33,007 bases of DNA from Thermoproteota archaeon (GTDB lineage Archaea; Thermoproteota; Thermoprotei; Thermoproteales; Thermocladiaceae), in assembly GCA_013153275.1 (NCBI GenBank), contig JAADER010000026.1:1-33007 (forward strand). Reading direction: 5' to 3'. Numbering within the stretch: the stretch's first letter is position 1; each line of letters opens with the position of its first letter. The translations under genes and the position numbers were made by a program. Below are positions 7,195-14,641 of this stretch, one piece after another. Under the pieces are notes generated by a model. The model made no database searches. It had not been told where the DNA came from and worked only from the letters and a program-made list of their open reading frames with translations.

Positions 7195-8277
7195 TCACAA
7201 TATATGTGCTACGACCAGTAAAATATATACTGCCAGGAGCACGGGAACACCAATAGCAAGACCGTACTTGGCCCACTCGACGAACCTTATCTTGACTCTA
7301 GATGCAACGATTATGTTAGGGATGTTTCCTGGAACAAGGAACCCACCAGATATGAGAGTCGAGGTAACAAAGAATATAATGTCTTTCAGAGAGAGTGCAG
7401 GAGATACAAGTGCAGCTACTAGAGTAGCATTATCAACTACAGCAGACATGATGCCCAGAAAGTAGAACTCGTCCGGAGTGAGCTTGCTGAAGTACAGCTT
7501 GACAAGTATGCCATAGCTGGCTCCAAGTATGACTAGAGCCATTATGAAGAGGTAGATCTTGCCTGCCCTGGTGAACACGTCCCTGAGCTTCTCCTCCTCA
7601 ACAGGTCCCTGAGCCTCTTGAACTGTCCTGCGAGCAACCTTCGAACGTATGCTCAGAGCTGCGAGAATGCTGAACATTATCACCAGCGGTATCACTATTG
7701 GTGCAAAGACCTCAAACAGAAATCCAGGACCAGTATAGTAGTGAGCCTCTTTCAACTTCGACACAAGTATAGTCGAGAGAGGTTCGCCTACGGGAGTCAA
7801 CACTGCTCCTATGCCTAGCGCGAAGCAGGAATATATGCTGTAGAGGACCTTGGATCTCCTATCAACTTTGAGTGCTCTGACGATCTCTGCAAGGATTACG
7901 GCTGCGACGATAACTGATATCACGCTTGATGAGAGACCTAGAGCAAGAGTGAGGAGTCCTAGAATGACGTGACTATGCTTCATGTTCATTATTTTCTCAG
8001 CAAAATGTTCTATCCTATCCTTGATATAGTATGCTATTACTCCAAATATGAGTACTACCTGCACTATTCCGATAGGTATGCCATGTATCATTACTGGATC
8101 TCTCAGCGCTTCTATCCACACGTTGATGTCAAATATCTTTCCTGTGGCTAGTCCAGCAATTATGGCCATTGCAAATAGGAATATCTCGAGATTTTCCTCG
8201 ATCTTTCTAACTGTTGCTGGAAGTGCAAGAATGAGAACTAGAAGGATTACAAGCACTATGGTCGATACTTGAAACAT
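7195..8277 (-). CDS. DUF1646 predicted cation transporter
   Basis: This 360-residue membrane protein has about ten hydrophobic segments and matches DUF1646 (PF07854), which is related to ion transporters of the ArsB/NhaD type. Conserved re-entrant-type motifs are GEPLSTILVSKL, VVDNATLVAALVSPALS and ISGGFLVPGNIPNIIVASR. A charged cytoplasmic loop (residues about 205-235) divides two halves. The transported ion is unknown. The start at 8277 is ATG, and a TATA-like CTTTTTAAG lies about 34 bp upstream. It is the first gene of a minus-strand unit followed by the BtpA-family gene with a 2-bp gap. Confidence 0.85.
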   Translation of the reverse strand: MFQVSTIVLVILLVLILALPATVRKIEENLEIFLFAMAIIAGLATGKIFDINVWIEALRDPVMIHGIPIGIVQVVLIFGVIAYYIKDRIEHFAEKIMNMKHSHVILGLLTLALGLSSSVISVIVAAVILAEIVRALKVDRRSKVLYSIYSCFALGIGAVLTPVGEPLSTILVSKLKEAHYYTGPGFLFEVFAPIVIPLVIMFSILAALSIRSKVARRTVQEAQGPVEEEKLRDVFTRAGKIYLFIMALVILGASYGILVKLYFSKLTPDEFYFLGIMSAVVDNATLVAALVSPALSLKDIIFFVTSTLISGGFLVPGNIPNIIVASRVKIRFVEWAKYGLAIGVPVLLAVYILLVVAHIL

Positions 8278-8347
8278 TCAGACGTGAGTACTAGCTTGTC
8301 CATCTTAAAAAGCGTACCTATAGTAGAGCTAGCTCAACCTATATAGG

Positions 8348-8776
8348 CTACATCTTCAGCATTATTCTCACAGGTATGTCTGCACGAAGCTCAACTATCA
8401 CGTTCAGACCCTCCTCGTTCAGGTACTTGCATAAGTATGTCTCAACTATGTCTCTTATCCTCTTCAGGACATTCAGCTTATCTGACAGTGCTCTATATAC
8501 TGACTCCAGCACCTCGTACTCGTCTACAGGTTTCGGATCTATCACGAGGCGGAGTCCCGATATGTATACTGTGGTGGATAGTGTTGCACTTGTCTCGCCA
8601 GATATCTCCTCTACGAGCTTCTTTATTCTCTCATACTTGCTCTTTCTATCTTTCACAGCCTCCAACATTCTGGACAGGTCCTCGAGCTTCCTCTCTATCT
8701 CTCCTATTCTATCATCTAGATACTTTATAAGCTCACTGACGTTTCTAAATACCATGATATCTAGGTCCGCACTCAT
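8348..8776 (-). CDS. Unknown protein with N-terminal coiled coil
   Basis: I do not recognise this 142-residue protein. Residues about 10-60 form a charged heptad-like helix (ELIKYLDDRIGEIERKLEDLSRMLEAV) likely to be a coiled coil. A short strand-rich stretch follows (TVYISGLRLVIDPKP), then another helix (VLESVYRALSDKLNVLKRIRDIV) and a final LNVIVELRADIPVRIMLKM. ATG 8776 was chosen over the adjoining upstream TTG because it lies 26.5 bp from the centre of the shared TATA element. It is divergent from another unknown gene at 8829, which suggests co-expression. No homology-based function can be given. Confidence 0.7.
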   Translation of the reverse strand: MSADLDIMVFRNVSELIKYLDDRIGEIERKLEDLSRMLEAVKDRKSKYERIKKLVEEISGETSATLSTTVYISGLRLVIDPKPVDEYEVLESVYRALSDKLNVLKRIRDIVETYLCKYLNEEGLNVIVELRADIPVRIMLKM

Positions 8777-8797
8777 CAACTACATATAGAAAAACTG

Positions 8798-8807
8798 TAT
8801 TAATATA
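8798..8807. promoter_or_regulatory. Symmetric bidirectional TATA element
   Basis: TATTAATATA, centred at 8802.5, is the only TATA-like sequence in the 52 bp between the divergent ATGs at 8776 (-) and 8829 (+). Each ATG is 26.5 bp from its centre, so each transcript would start at or next to its start codon. Confidence 0.65.
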
Positions 8808-8828
8808 CCGATCGTACGAATTGAGAAA

Positions 8829-9812
8829 ATGAGAGAGAAGGACATAGTAGAGAAATTGAAAAAGGAGGACCTGACCTCAACAGAGCTCTTCGCACTCTAC
8901 CTAGCCCTACTACAGCTGAGATTCATAGCGCTAGCATACGACATGAGAGACAACGTAGAGACTGAGCTAGAGAGCATACTCATGAAACAGGTATTCTACA
9001 GACACCTCGAGGAGAGCACTGGAAAGGTCCTGGACAAGATATATGATATACTCATAAAGATATTCACAGAGAACCCAAGATTGAGAAACCATGAACATAG
9101 GAACATATTTATAGAAGCCTTCGAACAAGAGTTCCTCGATACTATAAGAGACGTAGGCTTAAGCTGTATAAGACCGTGGCTGATACCTGAGCCCTGGAAG
9201 GACTTCATAAGGACAGTCCTCGAGAGAGTCAGGAAGAGAGAGTACGTAATAAGTGACCAGACGCTGAGCGGATCGGTCTCAATATGGGAGGGAGAGCTAG
9301 TTAAAGACGTACAGACAATGCAGAATCTGACACTGCTCGAGAAGTACATGTTGATAAGTAACATCTGCGCATTCGGGTACAATGTATATCTAGTATTACC
9401 GTTCTATGTCCAGGACAAGGCAGCTCTCGACATAATATCACTATCAAGAGAGCACGCTCTAGCGAGGCCCATAAAAAGAGAGGAGCTACTACTAGAGATA
9501 GAGAAGGCGCTCCGCAAGATCCAGCCGCTGGCGACAACTGAGCTCAGAGATGATACGTTGAGAGTACGTATGAGAGACGATACACGTAACATATCGATAA
9601 CAGTAATAGACATATCAAGAGCAGGAAATATAGAGGACATAGTTAGAAAACATATGAGAGACATTCTCATAGTACTCTGTGACGAGAACAGGAGACTGAT
9701 AAGACAGCTCCTGCAATCGATAGACAACATATTCATAATAGAGACAGCAGACAGAGACCCTAGAGCAACAATGTTAAAGACGTTAGATTTAATATCGAGA
9801 ATAGTGAGATAG
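8829..9812 (+). CDS. Unknown conserved-looking soluble protein
   Basis: I do not recognise this 327-residue protein. The N-terminal 150 residues are predominantly helical (LTSTELFALYLALLQLRFIALAYDM, then a long amphipathic region). The middle has VSIWEGELVKDV and NVYLVLPFYVQDKAALDIISL, and the C-terminal 90 residues alternate strands and helices (ISITVIDISRAGNIEDIVRKHMRDILIVLCDENRRL), like a small alpha/beta domain. There is no signal peptide or membrane segment. ATG 8829 fits a leaderless start 26.5 bp from the shared TATA centre. Codon use matches the neighbours. A likely TATA box for downstream sRNAs (9788-9795) lies within its 3' end. Confidence 0.75.
   Translation: MREKDIVEKLKKEDLTSTELFALYLALLQLRFIALAYDMRDNVETELESILMKQVFYRHLEESTGKVLDKIYDILIKIFTENPRLRNHEHRNIFIEAFEQEFLDTIRDVGLSCIRPWLIPEPWKDFIRTVLERVRKREYVISDQTLSGSVSIWEGELVKDVQTMQNLTLLEKYMLISNICAFGYNVYLVLPFYVQDKAALDIISLSREHALARPIKREELLLEIEKALRKIQPLATTELRDDTLRVRMRDDTRNISITVIDISRAGNIEDIVRKHMRDILIVLCDENRRLIRQLLQSIDNIFIIETADRDPRATMLKTLDLISRIVR
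9788..9795 (+). promoter_or_regulatory. Candidate TATA box for tandem C/D sRNAs
   Basis: TTTAATAT inside the last codons of the 8829 gene. A start about 26 bp downstream falls near 9818, five bases before the first C box. Confidence 0.4.
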
Positions 9813-9819
9813 ATAGACG

Positions 9820-9872
9820 ATAGTGATGACTTAGGAGCCCCCTGAAACGTGATGACGCTACGGAGCTGACAT
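9820..9872 (+). ncRNA. C/D box sRNA, first of a tandem pair
   Basis: The layout is C box GTGATGA (9823-9829), 12-nt guide CTTAGGAGCCCC, D' box CTGA (9842-9845), spacer AAC, C' box GTGATGA (9849-9855), 10-nt guide CGCTACGGAG, D box CTGA (9866-9869). All four boxes are consensus or nearly so and the 3-nt D'-C' spacer is typical of archaeal C/D RNAs that guide 2'-O-methylation. It starts about 10 bp after the stop of the preceding gene. Guide targets would be the reverse complements in rRNA or tRNA; none was assigned. Confidence 0.87.
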
Positions 9873-9890
9873 GTCTCGATATATTTGGAG

Positions 9891-9945
9891 CCGGTGATGA
9901 CCGTCGTGCTTGGCAGAGACGTGAAGAGGACCGGGTCACTGACAT
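9891..9945 (+). ncRNA. C/D box sRNA, second of a tandem pair
   Basis: C box GTGATGA (9894-9900), 13-nt guide CCGTCGTGCTTGG, D' box variant CAGA (9914-9917), spacer GAC, C' box GTGAAGA (9921-9927), 11-nt guide GGACCGGGTCA, D box CTGA (9939-9942). The internal boxes deviate by one base, as is common for C'/D'. The RNA lies 24 bp after the first sRNA and about 60 bp before tRNA-Tyr, with the tRNA TATA box directly after it. Confidence 0.8.
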
Positions 9946-9953
9946 AGAGTAAG

Positions 9954-9964
9954 GCTTAAAAAAG
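9954..9964 (+). promoter_or_regulatory. TATA box for tRNA-Tyr
   Basis: GCTTAAAAAAG, centre about 44 bp before the mature tRNA-Tyr 5' end, giving a leader of about 18 nt for RNase P to remove. Confidence 0.5.
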
Positions 9965-10002
9965 ACACTCCAGTCTAGGAGATCTCGGGCAGCAGAGAAG
10001 AG

Positions 10003-10113
10003 CGGGCCGTAGCTCAGCCTGGTCAGAGCGGCGGGCTGTAGTCAGCCGCCGCTCGCACAAGAGCGCGGCTGTCCGAGACCCGTAGGTCCCGGGTTCAAAT
10101 CCCGGCGGCCCGA
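10003..10113 (+). tRNA. tRNA-Tyr(GUA) with anticodon-loop intron
   Basis: The acceptor strands CGGGCCG (10003-10009) and CGGCCCG (10106-10112) pair fully, with the C1-G72 pair typical of archaeal tRNA-Tyr, discriminator A10113 and an encoded CCA at 10114-10116. The D stem is GCTC/GAGC. The anticodon stem GCGGG/CCCGT flanks C-T-GTA-G, with anticodon GUA at 10038-10040. The T arm is CCGGG-TTCAAAT-CCCGG. A 36-nt intron interrupts the loop after G37. It lies 14 bp before the convergent deacetylase-like gene. Confidence 0.96.
10042..10077 (+). other. Intron of tRNA-Tyr
   Basis: A 36-nt insertion at the canonical 37/38 position, placed so that the anticodon stem GCGGG/CCCGT is restored. It can fold as a hairpin with AGCCG/CGGCT and CGCTC/GAGCG stems around GCACAA. 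It would be cut by the archaeal tRNA-splicing endonuclease. The exact cut could shift by one because G is repeated at the junction. Confidence 0.85.
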
Positions 10114-10130
10114 CCAATGCTAACAAATTG

Positions 10131-10892
10131 TCAGACCTTAATCTCGCCTTTAAGTACACGATTGACGATATCAATACATCGAACAAGCTCGTACCCCCTC
10201 TCGTAGAGCATCTTGACAAGGTCTGAATATATTCTACCTCCCTTCATTCTAAGTGCTTCCTGGTGAAATAGTATTACAAATATCTTCTCGTTTTTCTCTT
10301 TCGCGTTTTCCAGCTTTTTGAAGATATATCTTAATGCTTTTTCTTCAGACATGTGAAGTCTTCCGAAGAGATCTGCGTCCATTACCGCGATTGGTAGTTC
10401 TATTATTTTCTTATGTATGTATAGTGGAGAGTACGTGTTTAAGGCTTCTGCTCTATATGTTGTATCGTATATAATTCCTTCTTTTTCGAACATTTTTAAT
10501 ATTGAGTCGTTTATTATTAAATTATGGACTCTTACGCCCTGGACTTTTATATCAAGCTCGCTCTCTAGGTAGCTTTTCTGCATTTTAAAAAGTGCCTCAT
10601 ACTGTATGGGTTCGTATACGTAGTGTAGCTGTATTTCCCAGCCCTCTCTTATCATTGTTTTCAATTTATCTTTTATCTCATCTATCGAGAATAGTTGTAC
10701 TGGAATGAATACTGTTGATCGGGACCCTACTGAGTCCTCTATTGATATTAACTCATCGAAGTTGTTGTAGAGATTATCTATATGAAATATATGTCTTATT
10801 AGGTCGCTTATAGTGAATCTTCTCCATCGAGATAAGACATGTCTGAGAGGTCTCTTGATAGAATCTACATCATGCGTTAATACTATGTACAT
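10131..10892 (-). CDS. Polysaccharide deacetylase-like (CE4/NodB fold) protein
   Basis: This 253-residue protein begins MYIVLTHDVDS. The THDVD motif (residues 6-10) corresponds to the metal-binding Asp motif of CE4 deacetylases. Later landmarks are EIQLHYVYE (H90), GVRVHN (R121, H123) and VILFHQE (H210), in the order expected for NodB motifs, though the HxxxH zinc motif is degenerate (H90-Y-V-Y-E). CE4 enzymes remove N-acetyl groups from glycans or related amides. There is no signal peptide, so it would act in the cytosol. It overlaps the upstream ATP-grasp/HAD gene by 23 bp. Its GC content is markedly lower than its neighbours (roughly 33% over 10321-10560 by hand count), with AAA/AAT/TTT-rich codons, suggesting recent transfer. 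Confidence 0.72.
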   Translation of the reverse strand: MYIVLTHDVDSIKRPLRHVLSRWRRFTISDLIRHIFHIDNLYNNFDELISIEDSVGSRSTVFIPVQLFSIDEIKDKLKTMIREGWEIQLHYVYEPIQYEALFKMQKSYLESELDIKVQGVRVHNLIINDSILKMFEKEGIIYDTTYRAEALNTYSPLYIHKKIIELPIAVMDADLFGRLHMSEEKALRYIFKKLENAKEKNEKIFVILFHQEALRMKGGRIYSDLVKMLYERGYELVRCIDIVNRVLKGEIKV

Positions 10893-12660
10893 TCCTATCT
10901 AGGAGCTCTGTCAGCATTTTAAGCAGTATTTCAACGTTCTCTAGACATGGTACGTTCAGCTCCGTGAACATCTGCATCCTGTACTTGCTTGATGTCACTG
11001 CTATGAATCTTACAGTGTTTCTACATGCGGCGTAGTAGTCTACTATGCTATCTCCAATCATTAGACTGTTCTCAGGTCTCTCTCCTAGTTTTCTCAGTAT
11101 CAGGAGTACCTGATCGCTCTTGAACATGGTATCGTCCCTCGTCATGACTATGTCGAAGAGCTTCTCTATTCTTGAGTTCTCTAGTATCGTATATGCTGCT
11201 TCTCTGCACTGCTTTGTAGCTAGAGCTAGCTTGAGCCCCATCTCTTTCAATTTCATGAGACTATGGGCCACGCTAGATCTAACTCTAGCTCCTCTTGAAG
11301 CCTCTATCTCGATCTTGCGAACTCTCACATCAGCCTCTCTACACCTAGCTATGAGCGACATCACGTTGAAGGTCCTGCTCTTCCGTAGCTCTCCACACAT
11401 TCTGTCTCTCAATGTTGACCAGTTGATAGGTATGTTTACTAGCGTTCCATCCAGGTCGAAGATTATGAGCCTCAGAGATCTGACTGCTCTAGCGATCTTC
11501 CTCACAAGTAGCTCATGATACTGTCGTCTCCACCTGCTTCTGCTGAACTTTCCAGTCATGACTGCGACAAGTCTCGTTGTGATGCCGTACAGGAGCTCTG
11601 GAGGATCGTCAACATGTATGTCAGATACGTTAACTATACCCTTTCTCATCACGTTCTTAAGCATCTTCATGTAGATCCACGCGTTATCTCCAAGGTAGTG
11701 CATTGCCGCGATTATCCAGGTAAAGACTCTTCCTCTATGAACATTATGTACACACTGAACGTCCTCTCCACATGTCCTCAAGAGCTCGCATGTCAGGTCA
11801 AGACCTGACGAGTACGATAGCTCCAGACTTCCCCAGAACTTGGGGTTTATCTCTATTACATATATCTCTCCAGTCTCTACATGCCTCTTCATCTCTATCA
11901 TTACGGGACCTGTCCACTTGAAGTAGGATAGAAATCTTCTTCCTACTCTGATAAGCTCAGGATCAAAATCAAGCTTAGACGACACACTAGGACCACCGCT
12001 AGCCTTCTCCTCTAGTAGTCTCACATGAGTGTACTCTACTAGTGGTCTACCGTCTACTGCGACTGCAAAGTAGCCACATCCTATTCCTGGAACGTATTCC
12101 TGTACTAGCACCTCCCTCCCAACATTTTTGCTCAATATTTCTAGGAGATCGTCTATATCGCTAACATATGAGGGCCTAGCCGCGTCTCCTCTACCTTTCA
12201 CTACCATTGGATATCCAATCTTATTCTCGATCTCTCTAGCACAATCATGTACGTTGTCCACCTTTATGAGCAACGTTCTAGGATATCGTGTTCCAACTTC
12301 CTCACAGATCTTACAGAGCTCAAACTTGTCAGATGCTCTGTCAACGTTCCTCAACCGAGGAGCCCTTACCGCGGAATCCTCTACCTTGCTTAGGTACAGG
12401 AAGTCCTCGAAGGATATTGGAACAACAATATCGACACCATATCTAGATCTGAGATATCTCAGAAGCACCTCCATATCTCTAGGTCCTCCTATACCATATA
12501 CTCTGACTCTCTCGTTTATGAATCTCGAGAACACATATGACCTCCACTTACTAAATACCGCAACCACAGTATAACCATGCTTCTTCAAGCTTCTCACGAC
12601 TGGGTAAGCCTTCTTGTAGTCTGCCGAGAGTACTGCAACCCTCTTACGGGTAGATCTCAA
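10870..12660 (-). CDS. Fusion of ATP-grasp ligase and HAD-family hydrolase
   Basis: This 596-residue protein has two enzymes in one chain. Residues 1-380 are an ATP-grasp ligase of the CarB/D-Ala ligase-like type: a preATP-grasp Rossmann part (VAVLSADYKKAYPVVRSLKKHGY), ATP-binding MVVKGRGDA (K155), LVQEYVPG (187-194) and the metal-binding VIEINPKFWGS (268-278). Residues about 397-590 are a HAD hydrolase with motif I FDLDGTLV (401-408), motif II ALATKQ, a Lys before IGDSIVDYYAAC and that acidic motif itself. ATP-grasp enzymes join a carboxylate to an amine or other nucleophile through an acylphosphate; the HAD part probably removes a phosphate. Substrates are unknown. The start appears to be TTG at 12660, overlapping RNase Z by 17 bp; no closer ATG exists. 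Confidence 0.82.
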   Translation of the reverse strand: MRSTRKRVAVLSADYKKAYPVVRSLKKHGYTVVAVFSKWRSYVFSRFINERVRVYGIGGPRDMEVLLRYLRSRYGVDIVVPISFEDFLYLSKVEDSAVRAPRLRNVDRASDKFELCKICEEVGTRYPRTLLIKVDNVHDCAREIENKIGYPMVVKGRGDAARPSYVSDIDDLLEILSKNVGREVLVQEYVPGIGCGYFAVAVDGRPLVEYTHVRLLEEKASGGPSVSSKLDFDPELIRVGRRFLSYFKWTGPVMIEMKRHVETGEIYVIEINPKFWGSLELSYSSGLDLTCELLRTCGEDVQCVHNVHRGRVFTWIIAAMHYLGDNAWIYMKMLKNVMRKGIVNVSDIHVDDPPELLYGITTRLVAVMTGKFSRSRWRRQYHELLVRKIARAVRSLRLIIFDLDGTLVNIPINWSTLRDRMCGELRKSRTFNVMSLIARCREADVRVRKIEIEASRGARVRSSVAHSLMKLKEMGLKLALATKQCREAAYTILENSRIEKLFDIVMTRDDTMFKSDQVLLILRKLGERPENSLMIGDSIVDYYAACRNTVRFIAVTSSKYRMQMFTELNVPCLENVEILLKMLTELLDRNVHSINA

Positions 12661-13582
12661 TATAGTACTTATCTAAGTCGTTAGCAATATATGTGTTTCG
12701 AAACACGGACCGAGCTTCCTGAAGAAGCTTGTCCTCCATGCCCTCATACCTCGCGCTCAGGTGAGTAAGTATGAGAATCCTCACACCAGCTCTCCTAGCA
12801 ACTTCAGCAGCGTCTATCGTGCGTGAATGTCCTTGAGGCCAAATACATGCAGGATCCTCCTCAGCACTAAACGTTGCCTCATGAATTAGAACGTCAGCAC
12901 CTCTAGCCAGCTCAATAACGCTCTCACAGGGAGATGTGTCTCCCGTATACACAATCCTGAACGGGCCACACCTCCTGAGCTCGACAACATCTTCAGGTGA
13001 TATAACTTTACCGTTCTCTAGCACGACCTTCTCGCCGACATGAAGCGCCTTCCAGTATCTCGTTGGCACGTTCAGTCTCTGAGCACATTCTGGCCTGAAT
13101 TTTCCTAGTGGTACTCTCCATTGTAGAAGATATGCTATATCTGTTATATTATGCCTAGCTTCTGTACAATAGATCTCGAGCTCTGAGTCCTCAATTATCT
13201 TCATTATACTCTCTTTAGGATCTACCTCTATTATAAACGTTTTAAATGGTAAAGACCCTAGAAACTTCACGGATGAGGAAAGCATATCTCTCAGTCCTGG
13301 AGGTCCAACTATTATGAGATCTCTCGTTCTACCAAGTAGTGCCATGCTTGATATTAGTCCTGGAAGTCCAAATACGTGATCTCCATGTAAGTGTGTGATC
13401 AGTACTATATCTACTCTACATACTGATAATCCTGACTGTATGAGTCTGTGCTGTGCTCCCTCTCCACAGTCGAGAAGGATGTTTCTTCTAGCGTCCGAGA
13501 CCAGTATTGATGGTAAACTTCTATTTCTCGTTGGAGTACCTGCTGCTGTCCCGAGAAAAGTTATAGTGATCCATCTGGTCAC
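12644..13582 (-). CDS. rnz: Ribonuclease Z (tRNA 3' endonuclease)
   Basis: This 312-residue metallo-beta-lactamase-fold protein has the RNase Z signature. It shows FLGTAAGTPTRNRSLPS at the start, DCGEGAQHRLIQSGL, the zinc motif HLHGDH (64-69), FGLPGLISSM, YTGDTSPCESV, HEATFSAEE, GHSRTIDAAEVAR and LTHLSARY. It cleaves pre-tRNA 3' of the discriminator base. Of the two complete tRNA genes nearby both encode CCA, so in this organism it may serve tRNAs lacking CCA or other substrates. Length and motifs are full. GTG 13582 is the only sensible start; an ATG two bases upstream is out of frame. TATA-like elements occur at 13605-13612 and 13619-13630. Confidence 0.96.
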   Translation of the reverse strand: MTRWITITFLGTAAGTPTRNRSLPSILVSDARRNILLDCGEGAQHRLIQSGLSVCRVDIVLITHLHGDHVFGLPGLISSMALLGRTRDLIIVGPPGLRDMLSSSVKFLGSLPFKTFIIEVDPKESIMKIIEDSELEIYCTEARHNITDIAYLLQWRVPLGKFRPECAQRLNVPTRYWKALHVGEKVVLENGKVISPEDVVELRRCGPFRIVYTGDTSPCESVIELARGADVLIHEATFSAEEDPACIWPQGHSRTIDAAEVARRAGVRILILTHLSARYEGMEDKLLQEARSVFRNTYIANDLDKYYIEIYP

Positions 13583-13682
13583 ATGTATGAGCTACATCGG
13601 GGGTAAATATGTGAGAGCCCCTATTTATAGCATGAAAATGAGTAATATAGTACATTAATGGTGAAGGGATAGCTCAACAAAC

Positions 13683-13690
13683 CTTTAAAG
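13683..13690 (+). promoter_or_regulatory. TATA box of rpl37e
   Basis: CTTTAAAG, an inverted repeat centred 26.5 bp before the eL37 ATG, consistent with a leaderless transcript. Confidence 0.6.
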
Positions 13691-13712
13691 CTAATGATAA
13701 ACTCCTCAAGCT

Positions 13713-13901
13713 ATGGTCAAGGGAACAACATCATTCGGAAAGATGAGCAGTGGAAAGACACACATAAGATGCCCACGATGTGGCAGACATGCATACCATG
13801 TGAGAAAGAAGTACTGTGCAGCGTGTGGATGGGGAAGAAGCAGAAGAATAAGAAGATACTCATGGCAGAACAAGAAAGTTAACAAACAGAGAGTGAAGTA
13901 A
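13713..13901 (+). CDS. rpl37e: 50S ribosomal protein eL37
   Basis: This 62-residue basic protein has the eL37 zinc finger: [23 protein letters not shown] (C-x2-C, spacer, C-x2-C), preceded by the invariant [10 protein letters not shown] and followed by RRYSWQNKK. It binds 23S rRNA in the large subunit. The start ATG is leaderless relative to the TATA at 13683-13690. The next gene begins two bases after its stop codon. In many archaea eL37 is paired with an Sm-like protein, but here the neighbour is a membrane-anchored protein and the Sm gene lies at 25241. Confidence 0.97.
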   Translation: MVKGTTSFGKMSSGKTHIRCPRCGRHAYHVRKKYCAACGWGRSRRIRRYSWQNKKVNKQRVK

Positions 13902-13903
13902 TA

Positions 13904-14641
13904 ATGAGTGATATAAAGAGGATCGTTGCACCGGTAGTCGCAGGTATAGTGGTAGCCATAGTGCTCGTAGTGCTCGTCCAGTCTACTCTACTCTCCTCGA
14001 AGCCGATAGCAACAAAATGGAAAGTGAGAACTGAGCTTCCAGTAGAGAGATTCTACAACACTATGACAAGCATATTAGACCAGGAGCCCCTAAAATGTGA
14101 GATAAACGCTAAAGGCGATGATAATATAGTGCTCATAGTACCTGCATCATACAGCTACGCAGTATATAGGACAATGGGAGAGCTTTACGCGGCACTAAAC
14201 ATGACGTATGACAAGGTCGGGAAGATAATCATAATACCATACACGATAACGTTCAACGTCACCATGCCATCAGCTGCAGCTCTCAGCGTTCTCAACTCCA
14301 CTCTCAGACTAGTACAGTACTGTAGACTTCATGGATATAGCAGGTTCCTGAAACTCCTCACACTAAACACAACGGAGCTAAAGAGAGCTCTCGAGAACGT
14401 GACAGTGAACATTCCAGCAAATAGCACAAGAAAAGTGTTCTCTCTATCACTGACGCTTGCGAGGGCAGCCGCAATTGAGGGCCTTCTACAGAAGCTACAG
14501 TACTACACATTTGTCTCGCAGATGGCTCCAGTATTCATAGTATGTAACACTCATAAACACATATGCATAGCCGCTACACTAGGAAAGCTGAACATAGTTA
14601 TAACAAACATGAGGACACAGATACCCTATGGATTAAAATGA
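13904..14641 (+). CDS. Unknown membrane-anchored extracellular protein
   Basis: I do not recognise this 245-residue protein. Residues about 7-30 (IVAPVVAGIVVAIVLVVLVQST) form one N-terminal transmembrane segment or uncleaved signal anchor. The remaining 210 residues would lie outside and contain several N-x-S/T sequons (NMT, NVT, NST, NTT), consistent with archaeal N-glycosylation. The body mixes strands (NIVLIVPASYSYAVY) and amphipathic helices, and has three or four Cys. It follows eL37 by 2 bp, so it is probably co-transcribed with a ribosomal protein gene. Its 3' end overlaps the convergent SpoIIM-family gene by 9 bp. Confidence 0.75.
   Translation: MSDIKRIVAPVVAGIVVAIVLVVLVQSTLLSSKPIATKWKVRTELPVERFYNTMTSILDQEPLKCEINAKGDDNIVLIVPASYSYAVYRTMGELYAALNMTYDKVGKIIIIPYTITFNVTMPSAAALSVLNSTLRLVQYCRLHGYSRFLKLLTLNTTELKRALENVTVNIPANSTRKVFSLSLTLARAAAIEGLLQKLQYYTFVSQMAPVFIVCNTHKHICIAATLGKLNIVITNMRTQIPYGLK

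Noticed and set aside
7193-7276. Longer BtpA-family protein starting at 7276
   Set aside because: The extra 28 residues lie inside the transporter gene and do not resemble the family; ATG 7192 gives the standard start.
9956-10219. Minus-strand reading frame of 87 codons
   Set aside because: It runs across the tRNA-Tyr gene and the 3' end of the deacetylase-like gene, and its protein looks like translated tRNA sequence.
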